Shown: positions 34,201-48,059, counted from the stretch's first letter. The stretch: DNA of 64,000 nucleotides from Strigops habroptila (GCF_004027225.2 NC_044290.2:9440906-9504905); one strand, 5' to 3'. The notes: generated from the letters alone by a model not told the origin. Made by a program: numbers and translations.

Positions 34201-36130
34201 GAACCAGTGCTTGATTCATAATGTTTACATTTATCCGAAGCCTCTTTTAGAGTGGTCACTGTGGAGCAGGCTCTCATGCTGCTTTTTCAGGAGCACCAGA
34301 TGAACACAGCATTGGCACATTTGTCTAAGCCAGACAGGAACAATAAGGATTACCCTCAACATGGCCCTCTGAGAAACTTGTGCCAAAAAATGGCTAAAGA
34401 ACATGGTGAATGATACAGAGACAGGAGATTGCAAAAGTGTTGCACAGAGGGCAAAAATGGGACAGAATGTCTCACGTCTCCTTTGAAACAGGATGCAAAT
34501 ATCCGCCTGTCTTAGACAATGATTCGATACCTATTACATGTACATATGAGCTCATCTTTTCTGGATTTAGATACATAGCCCTTTAGTAATCTCTAAATCA
34601 ACGGTATGCATTTTAAGTGGAGCTTCAGTTTTTCTTACAAGAGTTAAGCAGAGGAGTCTTGTTATCTGTGCAGACGATGTGAGGATGAGCTCTCCTTTGT
34701 GGTGCTCATTTTGCAGGAGAGATACAGGGTTGGACCAACTTGTTTTTAAGATCTGTACTTAGTCACTTTTGAAAACAGCTTTTAGGAACACCCGTCACAA
34801 GTACACTTACAACCAATTTACCAATCTCATGTCTTACTGCAGAGCTGTAGACTGTTTTTCCCAGTTCTCCCTTCTCTCCAAATCAAGAAGGCATAATATG
34901 CTTTTATCAAGATGCTACTTAATTCCTCATTCCTTTACAGGCCTTTTATTAATGATGTTTGTTTCTTAAAGCTGACTTGGCACCCATTTAACATTAATTC
35001 CAAGTCTTTGTATGAAAGATAAATGCAGCTGTGCTCACACTCTGCTACCCTGCCTTCGCCTGAGCAGTGAAATCATGTCAGTGAAGCACTATGACTGATC
35101 TAAATCGACAAGAGTAAAGAGCAAAAAAATCTGGGTTTTCTGGTAAAGTGTCCTTTTTGGAGATTGATATTTTCTTCTTGTGTTAGTAACTAGAATTTGT
35201 TTCCCAGAAGTGAACAGAAGGGCAGAGTGGTTCTCTAAGTGGTGTTTTAGGTAATTAATAGCAGTGTAATTGAGAAGTGTTTTGACTTGCTGGGTGTATC
35301 AGCCATCAGCTCGTTCATTGCTCCCTGAAGCTTTCCCAATGCCTTGTGAACTTTCTCTGGTAAAGAGCACTGCTTTCAGCTTGGCTGGCCAGCTCTTCTG
35401 CTCAAAAGGAACAGTGAGGCTGGGCGTCCTCTGTGGAGGGGGAAATCTAACTCAGACTCTGCATGTTCCAAGACTTCCCATCAGCTGAGCAAATGGTCAT
35501 CTGGAGGAGCTCAAATGATCTCCCTTATTTCAAACACCAGGTTGGTGGATGAAATTACTTCCATGGCAGATTACACACCAACACAGAGCAGCAATGGCTG
35601 GCTCTCCATGCAGGGAAGCCACCGCCCATGTTCATGCTGAGATTTTGCTGTTAGCTGCAGAAATTTCAGCTTCCTTCCTACAATGCAGTAATTTCACTGC
35701 AGGGGGAGGTGGCTCAGCAGCTGCAAAGGATGAGGCTTGCATAAGGGTTGGGTTTAAGCATTAGGAAATTCTTAACCCACTCCTCAAACTGGTTTTGATA
35801 CCCTAATCGGATAAATACTCGCTCTATAAAATATCCTCACCAATCTGGGAACGATGGCTGTAGTTTTCATTCAAAAATTTTCCATTTATTTAGAGAACGG
35901 GCACCACAATCATGAGCATTCCACTGGCTGAAGGAAACCCCTGAAATGGAGATCTCCAAGGGTCATGGTTGTGCCAGGGGCAGCGTGAATTGGGCATATA
36001 TCACCACTGCTCTGTACCACCCAGTTTGGACCAGTCTCTCACAGTGAGTAAGACTTGTTTCCACTCTACAGAATAGAAACCCAGGAACATCTCTCTGGCC
36101 TCTGTGTATTAGGTATTACTTTTCACTTAC

Positions 36131-36214
36131 GGAGAAGGTATTCTGAGCTGTCATGGTCATAGTCATTGTCTTCAGGGAAATGGTTGATTCGGAAGCAATG
36201 TCCTTTGTAGATTC
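36131..36214 (-). CDS. CACNG4: CACNG4 coding exon 2
   Basis: 84 bases, the exact second-exon length typical of TARP genes. On the reverse strand it reads (G)GA ATC TAC AAA ..., giving [20 protein letters not shown] and DSSEYLL, with the last codon split (C|GC, Arg). This is the second half of the large first extracellular loop, just before membrane segment 2, and includes the loop cysteine in GHCFRI. The acceptor TCATTTAG and the donor CTCC|GTAAG fit consensus. Its upstream partner must end in a single base of a Gly codon (…E-G). That exon, encoding about 73 residues (MVRCDRG… in mammals), is not in the window. Confidence 0.96.
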
Positions 36215-37079
36215 CTAAATGAAAAGAAAGCAAATGTAACATGTAAGGAACAGACCCAGGTAAATGCGCTTCTCTCAGCTCTGTTTTGTTCCCTTTTCCT
36301 CCCAGGTTGTGTAAGCAAATTATTCTCCTGTAGGGTTGGTCACAAACCACCTCTGATGTCATGATTTTTGGGCAGATCGGGCTGAAGCCTGGCTGAAGGA
36401 AGGGAGAGCCAGTATTTCTGGGCTCTTTTCTTCAGTCTGCCACTAATACAGTTCTCTTGAGATTTTAAATCTCTCTGTGCTTTATCGGCACTGTGCTTAT
36501 CTTAACAAGCACACTGAGTTTGCAAAGCTTCTTTCTGTGCCTAGAGTGACTGTCACTCTGGGATGGTGGTCCACAGCAAAGCCAAGTACCAATCTAGCTC
36601 CCATCACCCCTCCTGTCTCGTCCCCAGTGAAGTGCTGTCTTCTCTTATCAGAACTGGTAATTGTTGAACTGTCTGAGGACTCTTCAATTACTCTCTAGGC
36701 TTGGAAAACAAGTCCATAAATTTCCTCCTGCTACAATTTAAACCCGTATGTCCCCCTCAACGTTGGCTCAGCTTTTAATGGCATATTTGTTTAGTTAACT
36801 GGGAGCCTGTGCAGTAAGTCAAGGTGAGAGTGCGCACTCCTGATACCTGAAGGAACAATACCAGAGTTGGCTGGATGAACCCCTCACTTGACTGAACAAG
36901 ATGAGGTTCAGCACTTTGTCCATCTGGGTAAAAATACATTAGTATGTTTTATTATTTTCTATCATGGTTATCGATAGCCACATCTAGTCTTAGCAGCAGT
37001 TGGGTAGCTCTTGCACAGCAAACTGCACGGGGACCTCTCCCCCGAGAGCTTACTGCAGGACCGGAGCCCTGAGGTGTGA

Positions 37080-37490
37080 TTCTGCCTTGGTGCTTTCATT
37101 ATTCATTAACCAGCGCTTTCATGCTCAGGAACATACATCACCCAGGATGAGTTATCCTCTGCACAGGAGTTTCGGTGCTTACAGCTCGAGCCGGCAGAAG
37201 GATTTAAAAGCCTTCAGTTAATACTGCTTTAACAGAAGCACAGCTGCAGTCTGTAGGATATAAATGTGGATTTATTTCACTACCTATTACCAATGATTAC
37301 AAAGATCTCAAAAGAATTACTAATCCAGAGGATTTAAATTGCACCCTGTGAGTGTCAACTGCAGGTTTGCTACTACAGTGCGTTTAATTCTTCCAGCAAA
37401 TGATGTATCTACTCTAATTGCGATAACGGCTCAGGCTTTCTCTGCACAGCACTTCAAAGGCTGTGAACAAGAAGTAAGTGGCTCATGTCA
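37080..37490. promoter_or_regulatory. Candidate conserved noncoding element in CACNG4 intron 1
   Basis: A unique stretch with several retained CpGs, ATTCATTAA, TAATTG and TTTAATT cores and no repeat or tandem structure. The appearance resembles amniote enhancers, but this is a composition-based guess. Confidence 0.2.
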
Positions 37491-37912
37491 CATCTGGAAG
37501 TGACACACCTGCCCTGTCTGCCAGGCGGAGGAGAGCCCTTCAGCTGGGACTGCTCCTGCTAAGCATGTTTGTCCGTGCATCCCTCTGTTTGCCATCAGCT
37601 GGTTTGTCGCTCCCGATGGCTCTCCAGCAAGGCAATCCAACATCCAGATTTTAAAGATCCCAGTGCTTATTTTTATGGCAGTTCACACAATGAAATTAAA
37701 TCGCTCCCAACGTTACAGGGCCTCTGAGGTTGGATGGTCATTTCTTTGAGCCTCTTCATTATGGTGTGCTGATTTAGAGGAAATACATTTAGAGTGTGAT
37801 TTTTATCCTCTCCTATTCATTAAGGAAAAAATCTAAATCATCTTCTCATCCTGATTTCCTATGAAATAGGCTTTTCAATGGCTCTGTGCTTGTGTGTGTC
37901 TAGTGGTGCCAT

Positions 37913-37973
37913 CTGTATGCACTTCTGTATGTACTGCTGTATGTACTTTATATACATACAGTCTGTATGTACT
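37913..37973. repeat. 12-bp tandem repeat (CTGTATGTACTK) with internal hairpin
   Basis: Units at 37913, 37925, 37937 and 37963 share 'ctgtatg.act'. Between the third and fourth units, 37937-37945 (ctgtatgta) and 37953-37961 (tacatacag) form a perfect 9-bp inverted repeat around a 7-base loop. Confidence 0.8.
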
Positions 37974-39621
37974 TCTCCAATAACTTTTAAGGTAGTTGGC
38001 TGAATTTATTCAGAGCTGATAAAGAAGTAGAAGTATCACAGGTGACTGAGCTCCCCCAACAAGTACATGCATGTAGGAGAGAGCTCTGTCCATTGAAGGC
38101 TGCTTTGTGAACTTGCACGTTCACAGTGTGGACAGGGGCGACAGCCCAAGTAAATGTTCTACTTCCAGAAACTCAGTTAAGAGATGAGAAGTCTGCAAGA
38201 CTGAAATGTTCCCTAAGCCCCTTCTGTTTGCAGCACTGATGGATTGATGGAGGGTTTTGGCCTCTGTAAAATGGCTTTACATTATTAAACTTCTGGATGA
38301 AATGGGCCCCTCAGCAGAACTCTCTCTTATGCGGAGGCCATGAAGCCATCCCTTCCTCCACAGACCTGAAACGCATCAGCAGGAGAGGATGGGCTGGTAT
38401 TAGCAGTGTCCGGGCTATTCCTCTTTTATGGTTGGAGACCTTCATTTCCTGGTGCTTATATAAGTCAAGCAGAGGTGAACAAAGAGGATAATTAGCCCCA
38501 AACAGAAAATTCTAGATGAGCTTGAGGTTTCTCTTCTATTTCTGGTTTTTAGGAATACTGAGATTGGTCATTCTGGCTAACTTTTTATAGAAATAGCAAA
38601 TTACTGTGAAATTTGGACCTGTATCAAAGCCTGGGAATCCAAAATATTCTTCCCAATATTTTTGCTGTAGATCGGGTCATAGATATTGGCTCAGGGTCCT
38701 CTCTAGTGTCTGTGGTATTTGATACCTAATAACAGCAGCAGATTGGATAAATTTTTCCATCAACTTAACAGGTATCATATAACCGTGCAGCAGCTTATTA
38801 AACTTTCAGTGAGGCTTGAAGGTGCTATCATGAACTCTGGTGATCTACAGGGTATTGAGGGCCTTTTTTAATCCACAAAGTATCACAAACAAAGTCTTGC
38901 TGGGAAGTGTAACGATAACTTTATTTTTCATCATGAGGGACTTTGAAACTCAGATTTGGGAAAATTAAAACTAGCTGGGTGGAAGCTACCGAAGCAGTGG
39001 TCAGCTTTAAAAGCACAACAGCAGAGGCTGACTTGTACTTAAACACAACAAATAAAACCAAAACAAAACTGAGATTTGGTGAAATACCTGGCTCCATACC
39101 CTAGCGTGTAAAGCAACGCCAAAGAATAAAAGTCATGAAATAGAAGAGGTGGAAACTCCTCAATTGAGTTCAGTCACAACTATTCAGCAGCATCTGCACC
39201 AGATCTGAACTCCTTGAAGCTTTTCTCAAAGGCTTCACAGAGGCTGCCTCGAAGAAATGTGTAGACAGATGTGGCTGCTGATCCATGCTCACTCAGGCAC
39301 ACATGGGCCATTTCCCACACCAGAATGTGATATGAAGAGAGATTTTCTTTGCTTGAGTAAGGGGATACAGTCCCTTATATCCTTTGGAGAGGAAGATGGA
39401 ATATTTAACTTCTACTGCTGTACCCACTAGAGAGAGATAAATAAACTGCAATCACTGCCTAACAGATACTAAAATATTGAGCAGCACTTCTGGATGCCTC
39501 TTGAGAGTAAGATGTAATACCCCACTGAGATGCTGTAAGTATTACTCCTTTCTTTGAATGATTACTGATATGTTTTAATGATGCTTTTAGAAATACAAAT
39601 ATTATAATGCATTTTTTTCCT

Positions 39622-39643
39622 CATAATAATAATAATAACAACA
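39622..39643. repeat. (AAT)n/(AAC)n microsatellite
   Basis: Five AAT units followed by AAC units in CACNG4 intron 1. Confidence 0.8.
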
Positions 39644-42391
39644 ACTTTGTTCTGAATTTTGAGCTAGGAGTTCAGGATCTGAGTTAACGATAATGAAGAG
39701 GCAAATTTCCTGAAGTGTTGGTGGTGGTGTAAAAGAACACTATTTTTTCCACTGGTTGCAGCATACTTTGCTGGCATTTAAAACCTTAAAATTGTTTCTG
39801 ACTCGGTTTTACTCTGTGTTCAAGGGCTTCTCCAAAACGGTTAGTACTTCCCAATCTCACTAAGTGTTGTTCAGATAACTATAATTAGAGTGTGATGTAC
39901 TCCAATAATGTGATAAGGGAGGGAATCGTAGTGCCTAAGTGAAGATTTAGCTTTGTTTTGGGGTTTGAGATCTCAAAGTACAAAGAGTTTTCAACAGTAA
40001 ATCAAAGTAGTGATCCCAAGTTCTGATGACATACTACTGTCTCCTTGCTCTTTCTCACATAATCCTTCAATAATTTTGCCTGTACCATTGCAGAATGGCT
40101 CACTGGGGTTTTATTTTTTGACCACTGAGAGTGATTGTTAATGCTGTAGGATGCCAATGCTTATTAACTTTGTTTGTGGCCATGCATTACATGATCACGT
40201 TGTTGTTGGCCATACCATCAGCTATGTCTTTGAAACAGCCGTTTCCCATGGTTAATATTTATCAATGACAACATTCCCTGATGCCCTGGAAGTGTTTGCA
40301 CAAATCAGCTCTGGAAGATAGAGCCTTTAAATGTCTGACAATATTTGTCACGGCAGGCTGTATTTTTGTTTTCTTCCTCCCTAATCCTGACACCCATATA
40401 CAACAAGATCTTTCCATAACATTAGTGTTGTGTTCTGGTTTAAAATAGGTTTCCACCATGCAAGAAGCTAGCAGCTTTGCAGCAGAGGACCTTGTCTGCA
40501 GGGTACTTCTGTCAATAGCAATTTTTGTCTCCTTGCTCTGAGCATGAGCTTACGGGAGGCGATATCTGATAGCAGTGGGAGACACATGAGGATAGATGGG
40601 TCAAGCTGCTGCCTCCTTCTCCATCAACAGCTTCTACAGAGCTGTTGCTAGATTAACTATTTCATCTTCCAACCCTCTCACCTGCCTTTGGTAGTGAATT
40701 TATGCAGTAAAACATCAGGTTTAGGACTCGGTTGAGAAACCTTTCTTGTTTTCTCATGAGGCATGAGACATTTGCAACCTCCTTGGATCAAACTCTCCCC
40801 TGCCAACATGTCACATTCTTGTAATTCTTGAAGAGCTATTGATACTTAGTGAGCACACGTGCACACTATTAATAGAGTTAAGTAAGGTTTTCTCCTGAGG
40901 GGGGTTATACTGATGGAATGAGGGCTATGAATGTCAGCTGCAGAAGTGGTTGCATGGCTACAGCAATTACCTGCAGACAGGTAAATACACCCCATAATTG
41001 TCCAGCCTAACATCCTACTAACCAGCGGATTTCTTTCTGGCAAATGTGGGCCTTCTGGGATGTTCAAAGATGTGGAATGAAATGATATGCAAGATCATTT
41101 GACAGCAAGTGCTTGCAGACACAGAGAATACAAGTTGTAAGGAGCTGACTGCATATCAAGAATAAGGCAATTAGGAAGGAGCCATGGGAAATTGGGCCCA
41201 ATGGTTCTGCTTCTTGCATTTATTCTGTGATTGAATGCTGTGCTTCAGTTCTAGAGCCGTTAGCCTGATTTCCTGCAACACTTGAATATCTGAACATTTA
41301 AATGACAAGTTTTCTGACTATATCAGCACAAAGAAGGCTGACTGACAGATGATAACATCACAGACAACAAGAAAAACGTGATGTGCAGAGTGGGGCTGTT
41401 GTAACAGAAGTTGCCTGAACACAGTGTCCATCCAAACACGCCGTGTGAGACTGGGTTTCCTGAGTGGCATGGCTTTGCATTTCCCTCAGACAACAGTGGA
41501 GAACCTCTATTTATAGTGAATGAATGTCAGCACTGGACTCTGCCAGGGGAGAAAAGAAACAGTTATGTGTTTTTTCTATAGAAAAGTTTCTTTGCTGACA
41601 AGTCCTGAAATCCTCTGCCGTGTGATTTGAGCAATAGTGAGCAAAGGAGATCAGACATGCCAAAAAATGTTCCTCTCTGCACAATTTATAGCACGGAGTC
41701 TATCTCTGCACTGTGTTCATTTCTTTGATTTTCCACTGGTACAACTCCCCTGTCTCACTGCATTGACACACAACAGCGAATGCAGCTGCCGAGTTAACTT
41801 TCTTTTCTCTTCATTCCTCTCATCATAAAATCACTCTTGAAGCGGAATAAGTGGTGCCCCTCCTTTTACTTTCAAAACCTGCTCTGTGGTGCTGCTGCTC
41901 AAACAGGGACTATTGCGGTCCTGAGCTCTCCATTCAGGAAACAAGGAACAGCATTAGATGTTTTTCTGTTACTTGGCACTTCATATGTTAAATTGTCCCA
42001 AGTTTGATTATTTGTCTCCCGCTGTTTGCTGAGAGTTTCACAAGCCTGTCCTTAAGTTACTTGAATGAGCACAGATCCTATAAGCGTCTGCCAGAGGATG
42101 TTTAATGCTGTCATTATAAAAGAAATCATGAAGTATTGATGTAGGTCGTGTGCAAAACACACCCCATGTGAATTTGCTAGCCCACATTGCTGCTGTAACG
42201 CCACCTTCATCGCCATGGAGGATGGAGCCAGCAGAGAAAGAAACCTTGGGAAGTTAAATACACATCCATTGGGTGTCTGCCTTTGAGAAAAGTTTGGCTG
42301 TTGTGAGAGCCTCGTGAAACTGGGAACGTTAAAGCATAGGGTTTTGAGACAGATGCTGTCTGACACCCCGAGACCTGCCAGGCCAGGAAAT

Positions 42392-42424
42392 ATTTGTCCA
42401 TATGACAAATGTATGTCCATATGA
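42392..42424. repeat. Short inverted and direct repeat cluster
   Basis: 42392-42398 (atttgtc) and 42404-42410 (gacaaat) are inverted around CATAT. The 11-mer 'tgtccatatga' occurs at 42395-42405 and again at 42414-42424. Confidence 0.7.
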
Positions 42425-42825
42425 TGTATTTTTGTTTCATCCTGAAGGTGAGTTTGATGAGCACTGGAAGTACCAGGAGTTATTGTCATGCTTTTGCCAG
42501 TGTAGGTCTTGCTTTCAGAAAATGTTTAGGACCTAAAAGGTTCAGAAGTCCATTCCCATAACTGTGGGCTAGCACAGTACCATAAACCAGCTAACCACCA
42601 CAAACTTCCATACGTGCCATGGCTGGGCTAAAGCAAATGCAGCTTAGCTGAGTTTTTAAAAGGGATTTATCCTGAATCTTAACCGTGTTTCTCTATGGTG
42701 TTGAGACAGTGGAACAATAATCTTTTATTTTTCCTCACAGAAGTCCTCTCCTTCTTTCTGTCTTTCATCCCCTAACTCCGAATTCATGTTTCTCACTGCA
42801 GGGAGCTGAACTGCCTACTTAAGAG

Positions 42826-42893
42826 CCAGATTCTGATTTCAGTGCACTGGGCTCAAATGTGTCACCCCCATTAATAGCAATATCAGAATCTGG
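42826..42893. repeat. 68-bp element with perfect 12-bp terminal inverted repeats
   Basis: 42826-42837 (ccagattctgat) and 42882-42893 (atcagaatctgg) are exact reverse complements. The phrase 'gccagattctgat.tcagt' is one I associate with an old palindromic MITE-like repeat of sauropsids. I cannot name the family with confidence. Confidence 0.55.
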
Positions 42894-45800
42894 TCTTGTC
42901 CCTTTGTTAGCTCCCCCTTTACTTTCCGGGCAAAAAGAAAATGCTTTCAAAATGCTGAAATGTATGAAATTTGCCCCACTTTCTTCCTTAGGAGCTGTCA
43001 TCTCTAACAAACCCTTTGGGTTCTTCTTTTGATCTATTTTCAATAGTCTGGTGGGCAAAGCAAAACTCCTCCTCAAGTCTTTTATTTTCTTATCTTCTGC
43101 TTTGACATGAATTTCCCCCTTTTCCAATCCTCCTCTTCCGCTGCCTACAGACCCTCCGCTGCTCAGAGCTTTTCACCCATCCCCTTGGTGCCACATGAAT
43201 AACTACTGGTCGCTTTTGCTGCCTGCTCCATCTTGCTCCACTTTTAAGGCTTTTAAACACAAATCATGTTCCTGGTCTGTTTCACACCTCATGAGGGCTC
43301 AGACTGCCCCAGCGGCAGTGGTGCTGGAGGGGGTGGGCACCGGAGCAGCTTGCAGCTGCTTCTGCCCATGCACTTGCAAATGAGCTGGTGTTGGCAGGGA
43401 ATCACCTCTGCTCTCACCCTGCCCTTTATTCTTAGCACTTGCCATTCCCCTCACCCCTGGCAAAAGCACGTTTTCTCTAGGAACAGGTCTCAGTTTATCT
43501 TGTCATTTGACATGCTAGTCCTGCCATTAACCTCACTTCTCTTATCTTCATATAGTAGTTAATGCTCCCTCCTCTCTCCTTTCTATGAGAGAAGAGATTG
43601 TCTTATACCACCACTCTCAAGTATTTACTCTAGGGTATTATGATCTGTTTTCCCCAACTTGCCAGCACTGTGGCAGTGTCTTATCTGATTGCCTTCTGCT
43701 ATCTGCAGCCTCTCCTTGGTGCTCTGCTGCAAAGCCCTCTCTGTTGGAAGCAGAGGCAGTTCACAGCTTCTCCTCTCACCATATCCTCACAGAATGACGG
43801 TTGTGTTGCTTTACTCCTTGCATAGCTTCCTTCTACAGTGGTCTCAAACTGCAGAGGAGCTCACGCACTGCATTGCAGAGAAGCCACCTCCACTGGCCTG
43901 AGTGCCAATTTCCCAGCCATAAATAGCGACTGCTGAGGTTCCCACTTGGGCAATTTGACCTTCATGTCATGAGCCACCCTATTCTCTTCTAACAGTCGAG
44001 TTTCCTGTGGCCCAGATGTGGTGCCTTAGCTGATCTCCTCCAGTTACCAATGGATATACTCACTGTTACCCAAAGAAGTCAGCCACAGAGGAGAAGACGT
44101 ATCTCACTTAGGTGGTGAAGAAGTCTGCTGCTGGGTGGTGAGTTCTAGTTCTGGCTCGAACAATTTTATTCTTCGAGCATTATTATTCCGGCATGCTGCA
44201 ATCCAGGACGTAACACCTGAAAGCCGTTTTGTACAGCTTGGTAAAGCATCTCAAGCTTCTGAATCACCTACACCAGAAGGCATCCAGGGAAATGCCTACA
44301 GAGGCTCTGTCAGTTATAATTCACGTGGGTATACACAGCCTCTACAGCGACCTTCTCTTTTCAGCTGGGCAAATACCATCAAAGATGTTGTGCATTTGTA
44401 TTTCTGTGTAAGAAATGAACACATGCAGAAAAGATGCTTTGCCAAAGATGAATTTAAAATTCCATGACAGCCTTTTGTTCCATTATAAGGTTTTATATGA
44501 GACCTTGAGTGATGTTAGAAAATCCATGGCAGCAAAACTCATTTACCAAAGATTCACCTCACCTGCACATCTGGGAGCTAATAAAACACATCACAGTGTC
44601 TGGCTGCTGTCCTTTGAATTCTCTTTAGTCATTACAAAACTGCTGCCAGAAGTACTAAATGCCCTTGTGCTACCACAGTGAATACCAATAGTACTGGGGA
44701 AATGTAGGACAGCAGCAAAGTAGGTAAGAGTTGATTGTATGTTACATATTGTTTTCAACTACTTAATTTGCATTTTCTTCAAATGTTCCTCTCATAAATC
44801 AGCATTTTGGCCACAGAAGTAATGACTGAGGTTTATTCAGCAATGCTCCTATCCCTTTCCCAGCTGCATTTCCTTAGCTGAACAGCAGATAAAGTACTGT
44901 GCTGCCTTATTCCACTGTTCAGGCATCCCCAGTAGCCTCTCCATGTATTGCTGACAGCCTTTCTATTACCATCTGCAATTTGCTCTTTAGTAACCATGTC
45001 TTCTTGTGCTGCTGCTTGGATGCTGATTTGGGATGGCAAAATGGGGGAAATTTCAGGGGGGTTCTGTGGCTTTTTTTAGTCTTTTTTGTTCCTCTTTTTT
45101 ATGTATCTTAATGAGGGAACACTTTGTGTTTTCTAGGAAGAAACACTGACATACAACCAGTCATGATGTTCAGTTTGCATTTTGTAAATCATCTGCACAG
45201 GGAGATAAGTGCAATTCCTCAACCTGGGTAAGGCATGATTTTGGGGGGCAATGATGGTGATGCTGCTTGAGGAACATTTTAAAGTCAGAGATGAGTTAGC
45301 CCTGCCATGGCAAGCATTCTCATGCCTGGCTCAGTCCCAAGAAACTGTCAACATTTCTAGTTGTCATGGGGTTGCTAACTCACTTTTCTGTGTCTGCTTT
45401 TCTACCTACCACCACGGCCCACGCTTGCTGTATTCTGCCTTCACACCTCGTCTCGTCCTGCATCTCATGCTGCAGTCCTTTATCCCAGCAGCCCAGAAGT
45501 TTGTCTCACCACTCATTTTCATACTTTGCTCTGCTGTTACTTTGCCAAAGCTGTTTCTGGATAGCTGATATCATTGTTCTCATCCTTTTTAAATGAATTT
45601 GGAGCATGGATAGAGACCTCCATTGGAGTTATGTAGTTGTCTTTTCTACCTTAGCTAAAATTGGTCTAACACTTGAGGGGTTGGTGTTGGCTTCTTCACC
45701 CATCAGAGCTTTTACATGAAAGTCATTCTCCAATGACTTTCCAGCTCTTTCATACATTCTGGTCCAAAGCGTCTGTTGTGGTTGCTGAACCCAAGACAAT

Positions 45801-48059
45801 GTCTTAATCTAAAGAGGTATTTTAGCACCCAGCAGTGCTTTTGGCACAATGTGTCAGAGGCTAACTTCTTATTCACAACTCTGACTACACCATGGCCATC
45901 ATCACCCCAAGACCTCACAGAGCAGGAGGAAATAAGCTGTGGTGGCATGTGTGCTAGCCAGGATTCAGGTATATCTTGATTTGGACCAAAATCCACCTTT
46001 TGCCCCCCCAGTATTCTTGACCCTGACATACATTCACTGGTACAAAGACTGCTCATTCAGGCAGATTGCTGCCAGTCCATCAATCATTATAAGAGGGCTG
46101 AAATGCCAAATTGTACCGGATGCAATTTGGAGAACAGATAGTCATTTTGTCTGATGAAGCGTTCATATGCTGCAAAATGACAAATCATGTTTATTTTCAC
46201 ATCATTGTCAAACTGTGCTTTTTTTCCTGTGTTGGCACAATTGGAATCAAGTTTTCCTTCAGGGATAGCTTGGGTTTTATCCATATGGTTTCCCTTACTT
46301 CAGTAAGTCATCAGTTCTCCCTCATTAACATCGTGATCAACCAGGGCTTGATGGTTTCACCTCTTACGATCACAGCATGTTTATAAAGCCTGTATCATGG
46401 CTCACCACTACCTGGGGGAGGAAATTTAAGGACATGGACATTCACATCACTTCAAAGTCTCCACTGACTTTATAATTTGAGACAGTCATGGTCACGTCTG
46501 GGGAATGAATGCTGTTCTTGAACTAGATGAAATGTACCCAGTACAATGAGTGCTGCTTTGTCCCCTGTATCTTCTGCCACTTCCACTTTCATACATGTGC
46601 AGCCTTGAGCTAGTACCTTCTTAGTCTTAATTTCTACTTTTCGACCCTCTTAAATTGCCGGCTTTTGAGGTTCCTGAAATATCATTTCACAACAGGCAAG
46701 GTTTGCAGTTGTTATAGAGCAGCCTAAAATTTAAGAAACAACTCTCCAGAATGAGGACCTGGGTAATCCTTGGGGATATTTGGGGTAACATGCAAAGGAT
46801 GGCCCCGGTGTCTTCTTCTGTAATGGAAAAAACCCTCCAGATCTGGTCAGTAGAAAAATGGCTCATATTATTGATACTCCTTGTGAGAGGTCTTAGTGTA
46901 GCAGAAGCTTACAAGGCATCACATAATTACCTCTCCGCATAAAATGAATTATTGTCTGCTCTAATGGCAGGGAAGATCTCTAACCTGACATCTAGAACTG
47001 AACTCTTTCTTTACAAACCTTTTGGTTCATTCACACACCACAAAGTTTTTAGGACCTTGCTAGTTAACTGATTAGAAATAGGCAGGATATTTGGACACTC
47101 CATATCTCTTCAATCCATGGTGATTCATCTTAAGATGATGGCAGTTAGAAAAATAGTTGGATATTGAAGAAGCAATGGTGAAATTTCACTCCATAAATCA
47201 TTTTAATTGAAGGGAATGCTTTGCAATATGTCTATCTTCATAATGCTGTGACCTTGAGTGGGATCTGCATTCATTTTGGAGCATGTCTTCCTCGTTTCTA
47301 TGCCAGCTTGTTGAGTTATACATAGAAGCTAAACCTCTAGAGATTGATCATGCACAATCAGTGATGCGGGACTGAAACAAGGCAGATGACAATGGGGAAT
47401 CTAAAGGTTAGGAGAAAGGGGTGTAACTGCCAAACCCTGCTGATGGCTGGGTTTGGGAAATGCAAGGCAAAGGCTTCAAAAATCATCTGTGTGATGTATT
47501 AGTGGAAAAGACACTCCACTAGGAGAGATTACTTGAATACCCAGGGCTGATGTCTAACCTTGGGAACACATGACAGAGCTGCTGGTTACAAAGAATAGAT
47601 TCCAGTGTGGAAAAAAAAGGAACAAAAGTATTTTGCAGCTGTAATATACCCTGGAAGAAAATACAACAGAAATATGAAGGACTTTAGCTTGAATTAGTGT
47701 TATTAGAGGAGGAGGAGATGGAAGGGTGGGCAGTGGGTGGCCGGAGGCAAGGAGAGGGTTTAGGAGGAGAGCAGGAGCTTAGCAGATTGGTGGTGCCTGT
47801 GGAGACAGGGACCAGATGGCGACCTGGGTCCTCCCTGAGCAGCTCTGACTGTATCCACAGCCCTCCCAGCCGAAGAGTCGGTGTCTGTACTGCTGACAGA
47901 AGGCGAGGGGGTGCACAAAGCCACTGCCTGATGAAAATAAAGAGCCTGAAACTTATAATTCCCAGGACTTATTTAAATGACTACAGTTAACAAATAACCT
48001 AATACATAAAAATGGAGGCGGCTACCAAACAGATCTGTTTAAATGAACACATGCAGAAG

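Larger units (their letters stand above)
31147..36130 (-). other. CACNG4: CACNG4 intron 2
   Basis: 4,984 bases. It contains a duplicated 23-mer at 33160-33243 and short relics that resemble an old amniote repeat near 32397-32440 and 34165-34200. Open frames on both strands are short and mutually overlapping. No RNA gene was noticed. Confidence 0.9.

Noticed and set aside
42052-42489. 145-codon open frame on the - strand in CACNG4 intron 1
   Set aside because: No recognisable domain, no splice context, and a second overlapping frame of similar quality. It does not encode the missing CACNG4 first exon.
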